Origin: Capillidium heterosporum
Taxonomy: Eukaryota; Entomophthoromycota; Entomophthoromycetes; Entomophthorales; Capillidiaceae
Assembly (NCBI GenBank): GCA_016630905.1
Contig: WBMQ01000009.1
Coordinates: forward strand, 372,001 to 436,000
DNA: 64,000 nucleotides
Direction: 5' to 3'
A program made the position numbers and the translations under genes. The notes beneath the pieces were generated by a model. It worked only from the letters and a program-made list of their open reading frames with translations. It made no database searches and was not told the origin of the DNA. Of the stretch, positions 33,800 through 48,381 are shown one piece after another. Every line of letters begins with the position of its first letter. Position 1 is the first letter of the stretch.

Positions 33800-35880
33800 G
33801 ATATTGAAATAGTGATAGGGATAGGTAGGTGGATACGGAGTTGATCGGAACTTAAATTGAATAGACTCTTCTTTCACTAGAACTATAGATACTAAGAGAA
33901 GGGCAATAGTTTATCATCGGACATCTTCCAAATTAGATGGGTACAATTGACCCTACCTCCTATACTTACTTATATTTGTCACGACACCTTGGATTAATTT
34001 AAGATCATAAATCTAGCTGACTCTCTATGTATCACCTCTCATCGACTTATTTGTTATATTGGCATATAAGGGTGTTTTCCTTGTGCCCATTATCCCTTTA
34101 CCTAGAATGTGGGATGGATTTGAAGCTGTCTAGTTTGTATACTGTTCTATATATCCTTATTTTGAGAAAAATCCTTGGAGCTATTCATTTCCAACATTTT
34201 GCCTCGTGATAAACACACATTACATTTAGACAATCTAGGTATGTAGAACTTAGTCGTACGATTCGAAAAGTCCCGTAAGCCACCTCAAAAATAATTTAAC
34301 TCGATGGTAGTGTGATCACAGATACCTGGTGGAATAATGATGGCTTTAAAAAGTCCCATCCGGATCATTTAGCAGTGGCTTGCCTGTCAAATCTATCATT
34401 CAATCGACTTAGTGGTGGGTGGATGGGAGAATTCATCGGAATCTAAGCGGATTCTTCCACCAACTGAATCAAATATTAGTTTACTACTTGCACCCATAAG
34501 TTTTTTCTATACCACATTACAGATTAATTTAAATTCATAATTTATATATCGTATTATATATCACCCCCTCGACCCTTTGGTCTATCGACGAATAAGGAAT
34601 ATAATCTGCATCTGCCAACTTTGGACCTGGTATGTCGTGTAGTTAGCTTAGGTTGGAAAATTTGGTGCTGTTCTATGTATTCACTTTTTGATCCTTCTAC
34701 CAGCTCGCTTTTAACCCCAAATCTCGTGGTAGATGTGGTTGATTTCGAAAACTTAGATATAAAATCAACAAATGGATTAAAGTCCCGTAACTCGCGCTGA
34801 CCATATCTTTAATCTGGTGGTATTGTGATCACTGAAACCTAGTGGAGGGGTTGTATTATATATATAAATCCTGACCGGACAATTTTTAACCGCTTGCCCA
34901 TAAAGTATATCATCAATTCATTGTAGAAATAGCAAGTAAAACTTACCTGAACTCTTTAAACTAACTTTTATCATCTGTATTAAGTAACTTTAGATATACT
35001 ACATATATCCATCAGTCTTTCCATGACATTTCTGATTAACTTATGATTGTAAGTTTTGTTGCTATACCGCATACCTTTCCCTTAATCTTTTGACTGCTCA
35101 CATATAAGGGAATACTACTTATAGCCACTTTTTTGTCCTTACATATGTCATTAACTTGAAGTTGCTTAGTTTGCATGTTGCTCTACATATTCACATTTGT
35201 AAATTCTTCGAAATAACTATTTCCGACGTTTAGGCAAGCATCAGTTTTAGATAGCCTAGGTATTTAAAACCTGGCCATTCAACTTAAAAACATTGCAACA
35301 TATGTCAGTCATACCTTTATCTCGGTGGTAGTGTGATCAACAAGATCGGATGCAGCACTCATATTACATAAGAAAGTCTCGTCCCGATCATCTGCTAGCC
35401 GCTTGCCCATCAGGTCTGTAATTGAATCAGCTATGATGTTGAGTGGAGGAGTTCACTTGAAATCTTAACCTAATTTCTTCAATTATCAGGAGTACGTGAG
35501 TATTGGGTTAATATATTATCTTGAAGTAGGTTACTCTCTAAAACTGTGTAAGAATAGGTATATACTAGTTATATCCAACAATTTTGGACGTGACAGCTTT
35601 ACAATTAAAAGCTAGTCAAATGTTCTATCCTATTTACTTATCATGCCTTGATCCTTCGACCTACACATCTTACAGAGATAAATTATAGGATGAATGTATA
35701 TTGGTTTCAGATAGGATGGATATATAAAATATATTCATCTAACATAAAAAGTCCCGTACATTATAGATAGTGCTTGATTAGCTTTTAAGAGAGTGATAGC
35801 TTTATATAAAACCTGGCGAAAGATATAGCGTTATAGTAGCGAAAGGACATTTAATAGCTTCAAGAGACATGTGTCCTGTA
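33800..35880. repeat. Diverged tandem repeat, unit about 510 bp
   Basis: The word AGTCCCGTA recurs at 34269, 34781 and 35750, and a diverged equivalent lies near 35291, giving steps of 512, about 510 and about 460 bp. After it each unit has a block like CTCGATGGTAGTGTGATCAC (34300, 34813, 35320), then ACCTGGTGGA, CCGGATCA, GCTTGCCCAT and ATCATTCAAT. Left parts of the units also match (GATTAATTTAAGATCATAA at 33992, ATTAATTTAAATTCATAA at 34523, ATTAACTTATGATTGTAA at 35035). An end-of-unit segment at 33825-33880 suggests an older unit before these. No unit holds a conserved ORF. The GGTGGTAGTGTG block recalls a tRNA D-arm/A-box, but no B-box partner was found. Confidence 0.6.
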
Positions 35881-37842
35881 AGCATGCCTACAATTTATAT
35901 AGCTACGTTCTTACCACTTTTAGTTGGCGACTAGATTAATCAAAGCAAACTTTTTATACTTTATTTCAAAAGCAGCTATAGAATTCTCCGAATCAATTCA
36001 AGACAATCGTTGTAAACCTGTATCCGACTTGGACACATGCTTCCACAAAAAGGTATAGTAAGACACTACAAGTTATTTGTAAGCAAGTCTTTTAAAAATA
36101 TCTACTGTTATCAAATAACAGACATAAATCTAAATTTAAATCGTTTATGAAGAGTCTATAGCTCGCTAAATAACTATTTACATTATCATAGATCCGAAAA
36201 TATTTCTAAGCGAATGTGCTTGTATTATATTTGCTTGGTACAAATAGGGAAAAAAGCTGCCGTCTATCTAGTTCCTTACACCATTTAAAAGCACTTAAAA
36301 GGGCATCTATACTGTAAAGATAATCGAAAATATACTATTCCTTATGGGTGTCGATACGCCAAAGTATAAATTAGTTAAAGACAACTCTGAAGGCCAAACA
36401 CCTGTTCTACCTTTCTGTTCCTGATACTTTGCAACACATTTTGATCCTATTTGCCCGTTATATACCATCCAAAGCGCCAACCGGTACTTTAGTTACATCC
36501 CATTGGTTTGCTCTAATCGTACAGAGGAAAGTATAGGTACCGTTCCAAGCTTAGTCTCCTTTCTAGATCCTTTTTAAATGACAACGAACAAAGAATAAGG
36601 ACGGTAGGACTTTCGAAAGTTTCTATAACGGACAACATATCTAGACAAATACTAAAGTATGCTGGATGGGACCTACCCTACGGTATACTATCCCAATAAA
36701 CTTATACTTGGAATTAGTCACGAACCCATTATATATTTTAAATCGATTGAAGGAGGAAATCGGAGAAGCTATATATGAGCTCCAAAATAGGTTTGAAGCT
36801 GGGTGTTGTAATGTAATAAAGTGGAGTACAAAACAGGATTGTTCATATAGGTTTTTACTCAACCCAACCTAAACCCACTTACCTTTATTGGAAGTTGGTT
36901 TATTTCATAAATTTTATTCAAATGGTACATTAATCAAAGACCTCCATATTACAAGCTCTCCTGTTGACGGATATCCAAATTTTATTCCGTGTTAAGCGTT
37001 CCGAAAGTTTAGTAAAGCTTTTATAGTTGAACTTGTGGAAGCTTACCTATATTTTCCAGACGGTGCTTAGTAAATTTATATGAACCTTATTCCAAACACT
37101 GTGTATAGGTGTAATATAGATGTATTATTCATAATTAAACATTAAAATTCAGTCAGAATAATATAGGTGCATTTTTAAAAGGAATAAGTAGTTTCAAAAG
37201 AATTGAAAATGTAGGTGAACTTTATGACATCCATATCAAAGTAGCTACAACTCCATTCCAATAAACCAACCTTTCCTTACAATAAAACTTATAAAACCAG
37301 CAGTTCTTCGAACCAAATAGTGGCCTATGATACCTATTAAAGCCAAACAATTTACCAACGTGTATAAAGCTTTGAAGTCTGGAAACCTGACTTGGCTGAC
37401 ACCAGCAAATTTAAACTTTTCGCATCAAAAGTATATTTAATACCTATATAGTTTAAAATGCAACATATAAAACTACCCTATCAATTTAAAAAAGCTTATT
37501 TTATTATTAAAATTAAAACACTTTTACTTGTAGGTAGAGCGAAGCAAAGCATAGTAAGGAGCTGTACCCAATAGCAGTCTATGAAACGCATTGCCCTCAA
37601 GTTAAAATTTACTTTAAAAGGAAATTGGATAGCGTTACGTTCAGAAAATAGAGGGGGTTTCATTCGATCTAACCTATATAAATTGGCCCATAATTTCGGA
37701 ACGATGTAGTTGTCGTAGGTTGGTAGGAAATTTTGAAGTCATCACTATCACCTTCAAAGCTTACCCAAACCTAGTTGATTGGAAGTTCTAAATTGCGACA
37801 GAATAGTTGGAGTTTATTAGTTAATAGAGTTCAATACTTTGG
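35881..37842. other. Intergenic, downstream of the homeodomain gene
   Basis: About 2 kb, AT-rich. Overlapping frames on both strands at 36641-36872 have no recognisable features and look like chance ORFs. Confidence 0.4.
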
Positions 37843-38850
37843 TCAAGGCCTCCACAGCGGGGAAGCCTGAGGTGTAGAGGCGCGTCTTGGTTGGAAGGGG
37901 GACAGCTTCGTCCTATTTAAGGATGGTGGAGGCTGGTAGGGGTGGTGAGGATGAGGGTGGTAGGCCTCGCTGGGGCTATTTCGAACTTTTAGGTTGGGAG
38001 TAGATATTTTACGGTCTGGGTTAGGGTTGAGGTTAGGGCTAAGTGGTACGGGGCAGGGCAAGCCCAGTTCTCGAATAGAAGGGAGAGCTGACGGGGCTGA
38101 AGTACGTTTGGGCATCTCGTTCTTGCTGGGGAAGGTATCGAAGTTGTCGTACGACTCGTAGTTGTGGATGGCCGGTAGCTTTATCGAGTAATACTCACTG
38201 GTAGGCAAAGTTGCCGACTGGGGGTATAAAGGAGAAGGTTGGACCCCAGACCGTAGGTTAAGGTTGTGGTTGAGCATGGATGTGATGTAGTGGATGGGTG
38301 TGGCGGGGGACTGGTTCTGGTTGTGGTTCATAAACTGGTTGGGTGCGGTGTGGGGGTGATTGTACATGTAGGAGTTGGTCGAAGCTACCTGTTCCTCCTC
38401 GGGGTAGGGCGTAACTTTGATGGGGGCTGGGATACCTCGCTTGGAGGACCTAGTTGAGAAGCTGGTCGATTCCCTCAGGTCGACGTTGGAGTAGTATCTA
38501 TGCAACCCGTTCTCGCTGCTGTTGTAGACGTTGCGTATGTTGTGGCTGTTGACGGGGTGGTACCCTTTGTTGTACAGCTTGTTGACCTCGACCTTCTGCC
38601 TGTTGAGCTTGGCCCTCCTGTTCTGAAACCAGACCTGAACCTCCCTATTGGTCATATGCAGCTGGCTGGCCAGCTTCTCTCTAACTTCAAAGCTGGGGGT
38701 GTCGGTCTGCTCGAACATGCTCATTAGTTCGTGCAGCTGCTCCGGCGTGATGCGCTTGCGTTTCGACTTTACCTTGTCCATCAAGTTGGTTTCCGACAGG
38801 TTGCGAGTTAGAGCGGGGATAGAGTGATCTGAGATGGAAGGCGAATCCAT
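37843..38850 (-). CDS. Homeodomain transcription factor
   Basis: Single exon, 335 aa, distinctly more GC-rich than its surroundings. The homeodomain spans about residues 29-88: basic N-terminal arm KSKRKRITPEQ, helix 1/2 region LHELMSMFEQTDTPSFEVREKLASQL, and the recognition helix with REVQVWFQNRRAKLNR; residue 50 of the domain is Gln. There is no three-residue loop extension, so it is a typical rather than TALE-type domain. The remainder is low-complexity, rich in Pro, His, Asn and Ser (for example HPHHPYQPPPS near the C-terminus), as in fungal regulators. It would bind TAAT-containing DNA as a nuclear regulator; targets are unknown. Start at MDSPSISDHS is the first ATG of the frame. Confidence 0.92.
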   Translation of the reverse strand: MDSPSISDHSIPALTRNLSETNLMDKVKSKRKRITPEQLHELMSMFEQTDTPSFEVREKLASQLHMTNREVQVWFQNRRAKLNRQKVEVNKLYNKGYHPVNSHNIRNVYNSSENGLHRYYSNVDLRESTSFSTRSSKRGIPAPIKVTPYPEEEQVASTNSYMYNHPHTAPNQFMNHNQNQSPATPIHYITSMLNHNLNLRSGVQPSPLYPQSATLPTSEYYSIKLPAIHNYESYDNFDTFPSKNEMPKRTSAPSALPSIRELGLPCPVPLSPNLNPNPDRKISTPNLKVRNSPSEAYHPHPHHPYQPPPSLNRTKLSPFQPRRASTPQASPLWRP

Positions 38851-39150
38851 TTTAAGAAGTTGATGGAAATGTTCTTGAGTGCTTAATTTAAGTAGGGTTT
38901 GCTTGAATCGAAGTGAGATAGGTTGTACAAATTTTGAAGCTACAAGTTATGCTCGAGGCTGCAAAATACGGATATGAATTAGCGGTTTAATTGCTTATAG
39001 GTGTCGAGTGAAGCAACCGGTTTCCACACTAGTCAGGATACACTTTGTATTTCCAATCCAAATTTAATTTAAAGCAGATTCAATTTAATCATGGCGATTT
39101 TATACTCTACCCAAAATTTAGTTTGTGAGCTGCTAATGAAAGTTTTCTAA
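38851..39150. other. Homeodomain gene promoter region
   Basis: Upstream of the minus-strand start at 38850. No clear TATA box; nothing else recognised. Confidence 0.35.
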
Positions 39151-39197
39151 ATTCACCCGTAGCATCCTTTTTAGGTTTTAGGATTGGTGGTAGCTCA

Positions 39198-39578
39198 TTG
39201 GCTCAAGTGGTGGGATGTAATGAGTTGGTTAAAATTAGAAGGATCTACTGCCAATCTACCGATTGTTTTAGTTTATTTACCTCCTTCGGTTTGAGACAGT
39301 TGAATGCCATCACCCCAGGTTTAAACCTTAGACATACCTATTTTTATCCATGCAACTGCCCAAATGCTAGCCAGCAAATTAGTCCACCGTACAGTTATGA
39401 AATTAGTTTGGTTGATTTTACATTAATAACTATCCCTGTCCAGTTTCAAGTGGTGGGTTGCATTCTAGCCCGACGGCCTACCGCACTGAGTTACCTACTT
39501 AAACTAATTAGTATGAGTATTGGTACTCAGGTGCCTATATTTACCAATGTACTGCAATTATTGGTGTCATTATTATAG
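39198..39578 (+). CDS. Uncertain ORF, 126 aa, weakly LysM-like
   Basis: The ORF starts at MAQVVGCNE. DCFSLFTSFGLRQLNAITPGLN followed by YPCNCP has the rhythm of a LysM repeat, and SYEISLVDFTLITI with LLKLISMSIGTQVPIF could be a second degenerate one. Possible acceptor sites lie just upstream (TTTTTAG at about 39174), so it could be the last exon of a gene or a decayed gene. No signal peptide in this frame. Treat as tentative; it may be a chance ORF. Confidence 0.25.
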   Translation: MAQVVGCNELVKIRRIYCQSTDCFSLFTSFGLRQLNAITPGLNLRHTYFYPCNCPNASQQISPPYSYEISLVDFTLITIPVQFQVVGCILARRPTALSYLLKLISMSIGTQVPIFTNVLQLLVSLL

Positions 39579-42500
39579 TAAATATTGGTTCATCTATAAA
39601 ATATTCACGGATGGGTTATTTTTAAACCTATACTATTCCAATTCGAGGTAAATGGCAATACTGGAATGCTGCTATGATGTAATAAAATCGAAAAGTATGG
39701 ATCGAAACAAATGTTTATTTGCAGATATGCTCTTATAGTAGAGCTTTTATATTTAAATCATCGAATGCCACTTGAAAAGCTTATTTTTCCGAGGACTTGC
39801 CCCTAGCTACCATTTGTAGTGGACATCTAATTCATAAGCTAAATTTAATATAAGCATGAAGATCGAAGTTCTCATTATTAATCAACTACTATTATATTGA
39901 TTTTGTACATAATATACTCAATCTATACTCCCATTAAACGATATTAAATTGACTATCACTTATATTAAAGTATGTACATCGTTTCTCACATAATCTATAA
40001 TTAGAGCTTGGTATATAAATAACTCTTTAACGGCACGTCCTAAAGGTTTGGAAATGAGCCGTTGCAAAAACTTTATTCTGATACTTATAGTACACCTTTA
40101 AATGCTATGATTGCTGTTACCGTTAGTGTTCATCGTATCACTTTGACAACGACGCAAAGCATTTATAGTAGAAGTTTACATTCAAACACGTTGCTGATAA
40201 AGTATCCGAAGCAACGTACCTATTTTTATTGTAGCTTATTAGCTATAGCAATGCATTTGATGATTATATAATCTATAAATAGGCATATATATAGTTCAAT
40301 ATCAGTTGATATATAATGTACGTTGAGATAATGAAGTATATCTTGGCCAACTGACAATCCATTATTTCTCCACTGTATATCTAATAGAACCCGCAAAATT
40401 AAATATGTTAATATTTTATACCTCTACGACCTATACCTAATTTCAAAATCCAAAGTCTTCGTTAAAATAGTAAGCTTTAGCCTCGATACATTAGGCTACG
40501 GGAATATGTATGTTGTAGGGACTTGCCGAAAAACTGGCTTACGGTTTAATTATAAACTTTAGCTTCATACCCAAAGTAAATTACTATTAGCTTAATACCA
40601 ATAGTTACCTATCATAAATATTATACCTCTATGCAAAAACTATAGGTTAGCTTTTGATATATTTGATGCTATCGCGATCATATTTTTGAAGCCAATTACT
40701 TGGCGGTTCAAGTTGCACTAAGGTGGTTGGGGTGAGATACTGTGTGTGTAGAGTATAGCATATCTAACATCAAGCTTAGATTCTTACTAATGGCAGCAAG
40801 TTTATATGTGCCTTTGAACTGGTACTCCGCCTCTTACAACTAGAGTGAGAATTCAATGGATTTGGTCGAGTCCTATTCCCATGTGTTTTTAAATATCACA
40901 AAGATTCTTAGTGGTAGAATATATTAATAATTAAGATATTATTTTCAAACATTTGAAATATAGCTAAAATCTACCGCTCCATTCCAGTATAAATTCACCG
41001 AATCTTCCTAGCATAAATTTAATAATGACTTTTATAGGAATGGCTTTTCTACCCATTGATCTTCCCCCTACCAAACTAAATTCACCAGTTATGCAAATAT
41101 ACCCACCTTCTCTCCCTAAACATTTTGAGATTGGCATGACATCCTTTAGTTTTTAGGTTTTGAACCTTCATTTATTAATGCTATACAGTTCAATCGGGTG
41201 TCGTAGTGGCTTTGCTATAATTAAGCTTTTATCATTGATTGTTTCCAAGCTTCCCGTTATCTGCTATAACATTCTAATTATATAAGCCATTGTATACGTA
41301 GTCTATACAAGTCCATTTACACCGATCCGAATAGGGTCACTCATAAAGCTATATTAAACTTTGGTGCAATTTGAAAATTATATTAAACTAGGGTAGGCTA
41401 TTGACACCGGGCTATATTGCATTAAGTTTATTCCAAACTAAATTAAATTCTTTACAGCAGTCAATGCAAATTATAAAGATAGCCAGGTTTTACCCTTAGA
41501 CTTTATAGGTCGCTAAATACGTTTACTACCACCTTAAATCTAATATACTTGATATTGTCATAATTTGGGTAGTGGCCGTGTAGGGGATACCTCGAAACCT
41601 CAGTAATAATTTTGTAGGAACTAGAGTATAGGTATAGGGTAGAGAATAAGATTCAAGATCTAGATCGGTATCGTTTGTATTTGTATAAGTATATCGTAAG
41701 ACAAAGGTTTTTAGACCTTTGCAATCAAACTCCAGATTTGTAGTTTTGATGAGATTTGGAGGATGCCATGCAAAGATAAACTATAAAGCGTCTAATTAGA
41801 TATCGCTTTAGAATGGTACTCTTTATCAAAATGGCTTGGCACATTTTAGAAAGTAAATTAGCTTGTATCTATAGTATAAAATAGCAAGGAGGTTTTACTG
41901 ATCAATCACCTTTAAAATTCCCAATGTTTTGTAAGATATAGAACAAATGGCAAATAGTAGTGGTTTAGAGGTATGCTAAAATAGTGCTCTATCACATTGA
42001 TAGAGTTACAAGATGTAGTGGATGAAACATGTGTGGTAGAAAAGCGCCCATTACTACAAGAAATAGTATCGAGGCTTATCAAATATACGATCAACTCCCT
42101 ACAACCGCTACGCCTTGACTACCTTATCCGCATTATTATTGACTAAAGAAACTTTCCTATAGCTAATTTTAGTAAAGATGTTATTCCTTCAATATAAAAT
42201 GTAGGCACAATCACTTTCAACCTTCAATATATTTGGGTATAGCCGGAAAGCCTACCATATATTTCTATAGGACCTTTCCAATGCAAGTGCAGGTTCCTTT
42301 ATCAAAATATCAAGGCAGAGTAAACTATTCACTTCAAATTTTAGTAATAAAACTATAGAAAAGGCATCAGATGTCTTAGCATCATAAAATTATAGGTTAT
42401 AGTTTATCTAAATGGAGTACACTGCGTTGATTTCCGACATCTAACAACATCATCAAATAGAAATATTTCCACTTCAGTAAGGTCGTCTTTGGTCAAAACT

Positions 42501-45500
42501 TTAAACTAATAATAGGCTGGTCACGTTAATTACTTTTTAAATCTGCCTTCCCAAAGCGAGCATCTCAAATTTTAGTATAACATATCCAAAATGGAGCTTA
42601 TTAATGGATTCGGTACTTTTGGACTAGCCTTCCCAACAAACTTTGATGGACACTTCAATTCAGCTGATGTGGAGTATTTTAAGCTTCGAACTAAAAAAGT
42701 GGATTCTTTTAAAGTGACATGTGCGAAGTGAAAACTTGGATAAAATCCATACTTTTCTTTTGGAAAAGTTGTAGCAATTAGATCTGTAAACCTAACAAAG
42801 GTGCTGGCAGATTTTAGAAAGTATAATTGTAATTTTGTGACATAGTAGAATTAATCATATCTACCTAAAGATCGATGTAGGCTCAAAGGATTGAATTTTT
42901 ATTAGTATTTACAACTTACATTTCAAAATCTTATAGCATTTTTTAAATTTATTATTTTGAAATAACTATTTAAAACTTTCGACAATAAAGGTTAAAGTTT
43001 CTATACAATCAACTGTCACAAGTAAGGGATGGACGAAGAAGTAGGAAATAAGGGTGTATTCCTTTACCTGTACAGTTAGGAGTGTTATTTTGAAATTAAT
43101 TCACTTTGTAACATCCAAGCTAGCCCTTTCAAATCAGTTTCCCTCTAACTACTTACACTGTCATTCATCCAGCTCCAGGACATAGAGCCTTATAGATTAT
43201 ATACCTATGGGCTTATACTAATAGATTAGAATATAGTAAATGAAAAAGAATATTAGTACGATAGAATAAACGAGATGCAAGGCAATTTTGGGCAAAGTAT
43301 TGAATCTCACTGATAGTATCGCTTTTTATAGGTAAACTGAATAGGTAGTAGTTTTTCGGATGCTTTGTTTAGTTACATTGGATGATTGTTGCTAATAAAT
43401 AGGTAGTTTAAACTAAAAGACGCTACTGCTATCATAGCAAATCTAGATTAGTATACGGATATATCTATAGCAAGGTAAATTATATATAACGATACCTTTA
43501 TACTTTAATTAGATAGTCTATATCCTTACCACAGCAGCTACCAAACTCTACATCTATTGAGTTTGTGGATTTCCTATCAGCCAAGCCATATTGTAAAAGG
43601 CACCTCTATTTAACTACACTTGCTAGAACTTTGACAAGTTGAACATATTTTATAGATGGACTTGCTAACCCATTATAGTAAACTTTCCTTATTCATATAG
43701 CTTTTGAAAATCTGGCATAATACTCAACCCCACCTTTCCCCTTACAAAATAACAATATAGTTATTTTAGGAAATATTTGTTTAGTTTAGAAACGCTTACC
43801 GACTTACAATTTAACCTTTACGGGAACGTTACTGCTTCCTTTTCTATTCTCAGTTGGAAACTCATGATTACCTCGCTTTGGTAAAGCTAAACGAAGTTCA
43901 AATTGAAGTGCATTTTGAATGAAAATATTGATGCAGCTGAAAATGTAGGACGGAGAAGGACTAGAAAATAGGATACAGGTTGAAGTGGATATAGGTAAGA
44001 TAGATGAGGTAAAGCTACAGATTAAATTGGCATGAGTGTTGAATTGTAAGTCCAGAATGTCGGAGTGTCTAAGAAAAAGCTTATGAAAATGGAGTAAAGT
44101 GTTAAAGAAGGATCGTATACTAAGGATTGTATGAATTCAGATTACAGGTAAATAGGAAGGTAAAGGTTGAGTGTAGAGGTTAAAAGCGTATTCTATATTC
44201 TAAGGGATGATCAAGAAATTACCTCAAGAAATCAGCGACTTTCTCTGAACCTAATTGGAATTGAGAATGCACGATCATCTCTAGCCACCAACTTCGAAGA
44301 TTTTCTACAAAGATACTAGGGTAAATATAAATATATACGTTAGATAGTTGCATTTATTTAAACTTTCATCTATATTGGTATTAAGGAGTGACTGTTATAG
44401 ATTGTAATGCTGACAAGGATGCTTTACACAAGCTGGGCCTACGAAATTAAAATAAGGTGCCTATATTCCAATCCTAGTATTGCTGTAAGGGTTTAGTAAA
44501 AAAATTAGATAGCTTACCTTTAGAAAAAGAAACTTGACATCAATTAGCTATACCAGTTTATATTACAAATATACCGAAAACACAGTAGACCTTACAAAGT
44601 GTTCGTCGTAACCAAACTCCCTGGTAAAAGCATATACCAACCTAGACAAAGAAACTTGCCTCTTAATCCCATACCTCATTCAATAGGATTTGACAATTTT
44701 TAACGGTAAGCTGAACTAGAGGATATTGTTCCCAACAAGTGGGTGATATTTTACACCCAAGCACCTCGTATATAAAGTTTTAACAACTCGACCTACCTCT
44801 TCAGAAGTTGAAGACAATAGTCCTACCAAGTATGATTGAAAATAAAGGTAATATTCTAGTACAGGTGTCTCAAGTAAACCAAAGCTATATAAAGTTGGTT
44901 GGTGCACTTATACCCCTCCCTATTAGTTAGTGGTTATCGTAGACAAAGCTCTAGTGTTTATAACAGTACTAAATTGGAGTGGAAAGCACTATAACGTAGC
45001 CAACATTATACTATAAGTCTACGTAACTGTTGTTGAAAAGTTTTGTCCAAGTTGTTGATATGCAAATTCTATACTTGTTGATTGTTGCCGAACTTCGAAC
45101 TATGCAACCCTATTCTTTAAAAAAGAGAAACCTAGCTACTTTAGATGTTTGATAGACCTACCAAGCAAAACATTTTGGGAGAAATACTCATCAATATGAA
45201 ATTATTGAAATGTCTAACACCTATTTGGTTATGTAGAATCGGTGTTATTATCGGTAATTCCAAGACCTATAGTTATTTTTAACTCATTTTACACGACAAA
45301 AATCTATCTAGATCATATTTTTGATTCAACTACATAACCAAGTATCTAGAAGTATATATGGGAAGCCCCATCAAGGAGTATAGAGGTTTTCTAAATAATT
45401 TATTACATCCAAGGTATAAGTAAATAGAAACCAAACCACACCCATATCAACTTACTAGGAATATTCTCTAGTAGGCAAGGTAAACCAATCTCATCAAGTA

Positions 45501-46509
45501 AAAACCCAATCCAGTTGGCCTGAGTTCCCAACCGCAGTTATCGTATTTCTCTCTATCTAAACATGGTCCAGTAGATTCATCCTATATTTGGCAAAAGAGA
45601 CCTTGTGTTTCGTTCTATAAGTACTAGATTCCTACCTCAAATATTGCCACAGAACAACTATTCGGAATTTGTAAGAAAGCGAAACATCACCATCCTTTTG
45701 AAAATTTTCTACCGCCCCATAACTATACAACTCATACCTCCCATAACTACTTTTGAACAATACTTCGCTATTATAAATCCATACCGGTTATCTATATAAT
45801 TTAGGCCCTTGTTACCTGAAAATCCATCCTTATGCTACGACCAATGTTCTTCAAAGCTATCAATTGATGTCATGCCTACTTGATAGCCTATATAAAGTTC
45901 GTTATACTTTGTTCCTAATAACAAATTTATCGTATGTTACACATTGATACAAAGCTCTTTAAGCGTGGGTGTGTACAAATAGGTATTGGATAAGCTTTGA
46001 AAGGTTCGAAAGGGAAACAATTTGGTAAAGTTGAATATCGCGATCAAAATGTAGTTTTGCTTACCCTTTTTGTATAAAAGCTGTAGTATTTGGTAGTTAA
46101 AGACCAGGCTATCTATAATATAAATTAATAAGTTTCAGAGCGTAGCTATAATTAGAGATGTAAATCAAGCTTGAAGGCATAGTATAAACTGTAGAGTTGC
46201 CGATATCAAGTTATCTCGTATAACTAAGGCTACATTTTGGAAAAAAGAATAGAATAGAAAACGCAAAAGTACTTTTGTGAACGATATGCAACATAAATTG
46301 TCGTTCAACTTGATGAAAACTAGGCAGGCAATTTAAATTTAAAAGCATACTTGAAATGTGATATTTAAGGTGATCTGAAGTCCGTCTCGATTTCACAGCT
46401 TCGTATTGAATTCGGATTTATAGCCTTGGAGGTTATCGGCACAGTTTCAATAGAGTTTACCAACCTGAGTTAAGCTTTAGAACAATTTGGTTGCGAAAGA
46501 TGGCTTACG
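39579..46509. other. Gene-poor AT-rich stretch of about 6.9 kb
   Basis: Only short ORFs (60-69 codons) without compositional bias or recognisable motifs occur on either strand. No terminal repeats, LTR sequence or OYE relic were recognised. Reading gave no support for a gene; old decayed elements may be present below my detection. Confidence 0.45.
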
Positions 46510-46649
46510 TCAGATCCTATTTTTAGGCACGAATTTGGCGGCATCGAGCGAGATCGAGGGATTTGGGGCTACAAATAGTTGGAAATGAAAATTGAAAGTT
46601 AGACTTTGAACAGCTAGGAAAAAAGCTTACCGACAAGAGGCGAATCCAT
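46510..46649 (-). CDS. Possible two-exon mini-gene or gene start with PAM2-like motif
   Basis: ATG at 46649 (MDSPLV), a GTAAGC donor at 46630 and a TTTGTAG acceptor at 46569 give a 62-nt intron; the second exon continues APNPSISLDAAKFVPKNRI to TGA at 46510. SLDAAKFVP resembles the PAM2 peptide that binds the MLLE domain of poly(A)-binding protein. A further GTAAGC follows just after the TGA. It may be the front of a lost gene, or coincidence. Confidence 0.25.
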
Positions 46650-47152
46650 GGACCTGAAGTTAAAAAGGATTAAGGCTGGCAACAAGTTTACACCTATCAA
46701 TTCAAGGCATAGATATAGCAGTATCACTGATATGGTTACAGATATTAATTGAGATGCCTCACTAAATCTAAACAAGAATATCGTTGACAAATTCCTTACC
46801 CTCCTATATCATGATTATTATTTTAAGTGTAAAGACCTGGTCAAGAAGGAGTGTAAGTTCATTAAAGAAATATCGTCTAAAGAAAGGAATACGCCACCAT
46901 GATGGAGAGTGAGACATGTCTTTAGAAGGAAAAATAACCAAGTGGATTCATTATTTTACTCAGGAACAACTGTGCAATTGATATAATCCTCCTAGAGTAT
47001 ATTAGTTTTATAGATGTTTGATGGACGTTACTAAATGTACCTAATTTGAGAGGATATAACTACATTTGAGGAAAGTGTACTTCCTAATTTTCTCTAAACT
47101 CACAATAATCGAAAAGTAAAACTAACTGTATCAAAACTAACCATTTAATTAA
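46650..47152. other. Intergenic before the HEN1 3' end
   Basis: AT-rich; should contain the HEN1 3' UTR near its right side. Nothing else recognised. Confidence 0.4.

Positions 47153-48381
<1,229 letters not shown>

Noticed and set aside
34296-35340. Calling tRNA genes from the GGTGGTAGTGTG blocks
   Set aside because: No matching anticodon arm, T-arm/B-box or acceptor stem could be found; only the D-arm-like word is present.
36641-36872. Overlapping ORFs of about 70 codons on both strands
   Set aside because: Neither shows a domain, signal peptide or biased codon use.
38266-38727. Plus-strand ORFs over the homeodomain gene
   Set aside because: Antisense to an unambiguous homeodomain; they arise from its higher GC content.
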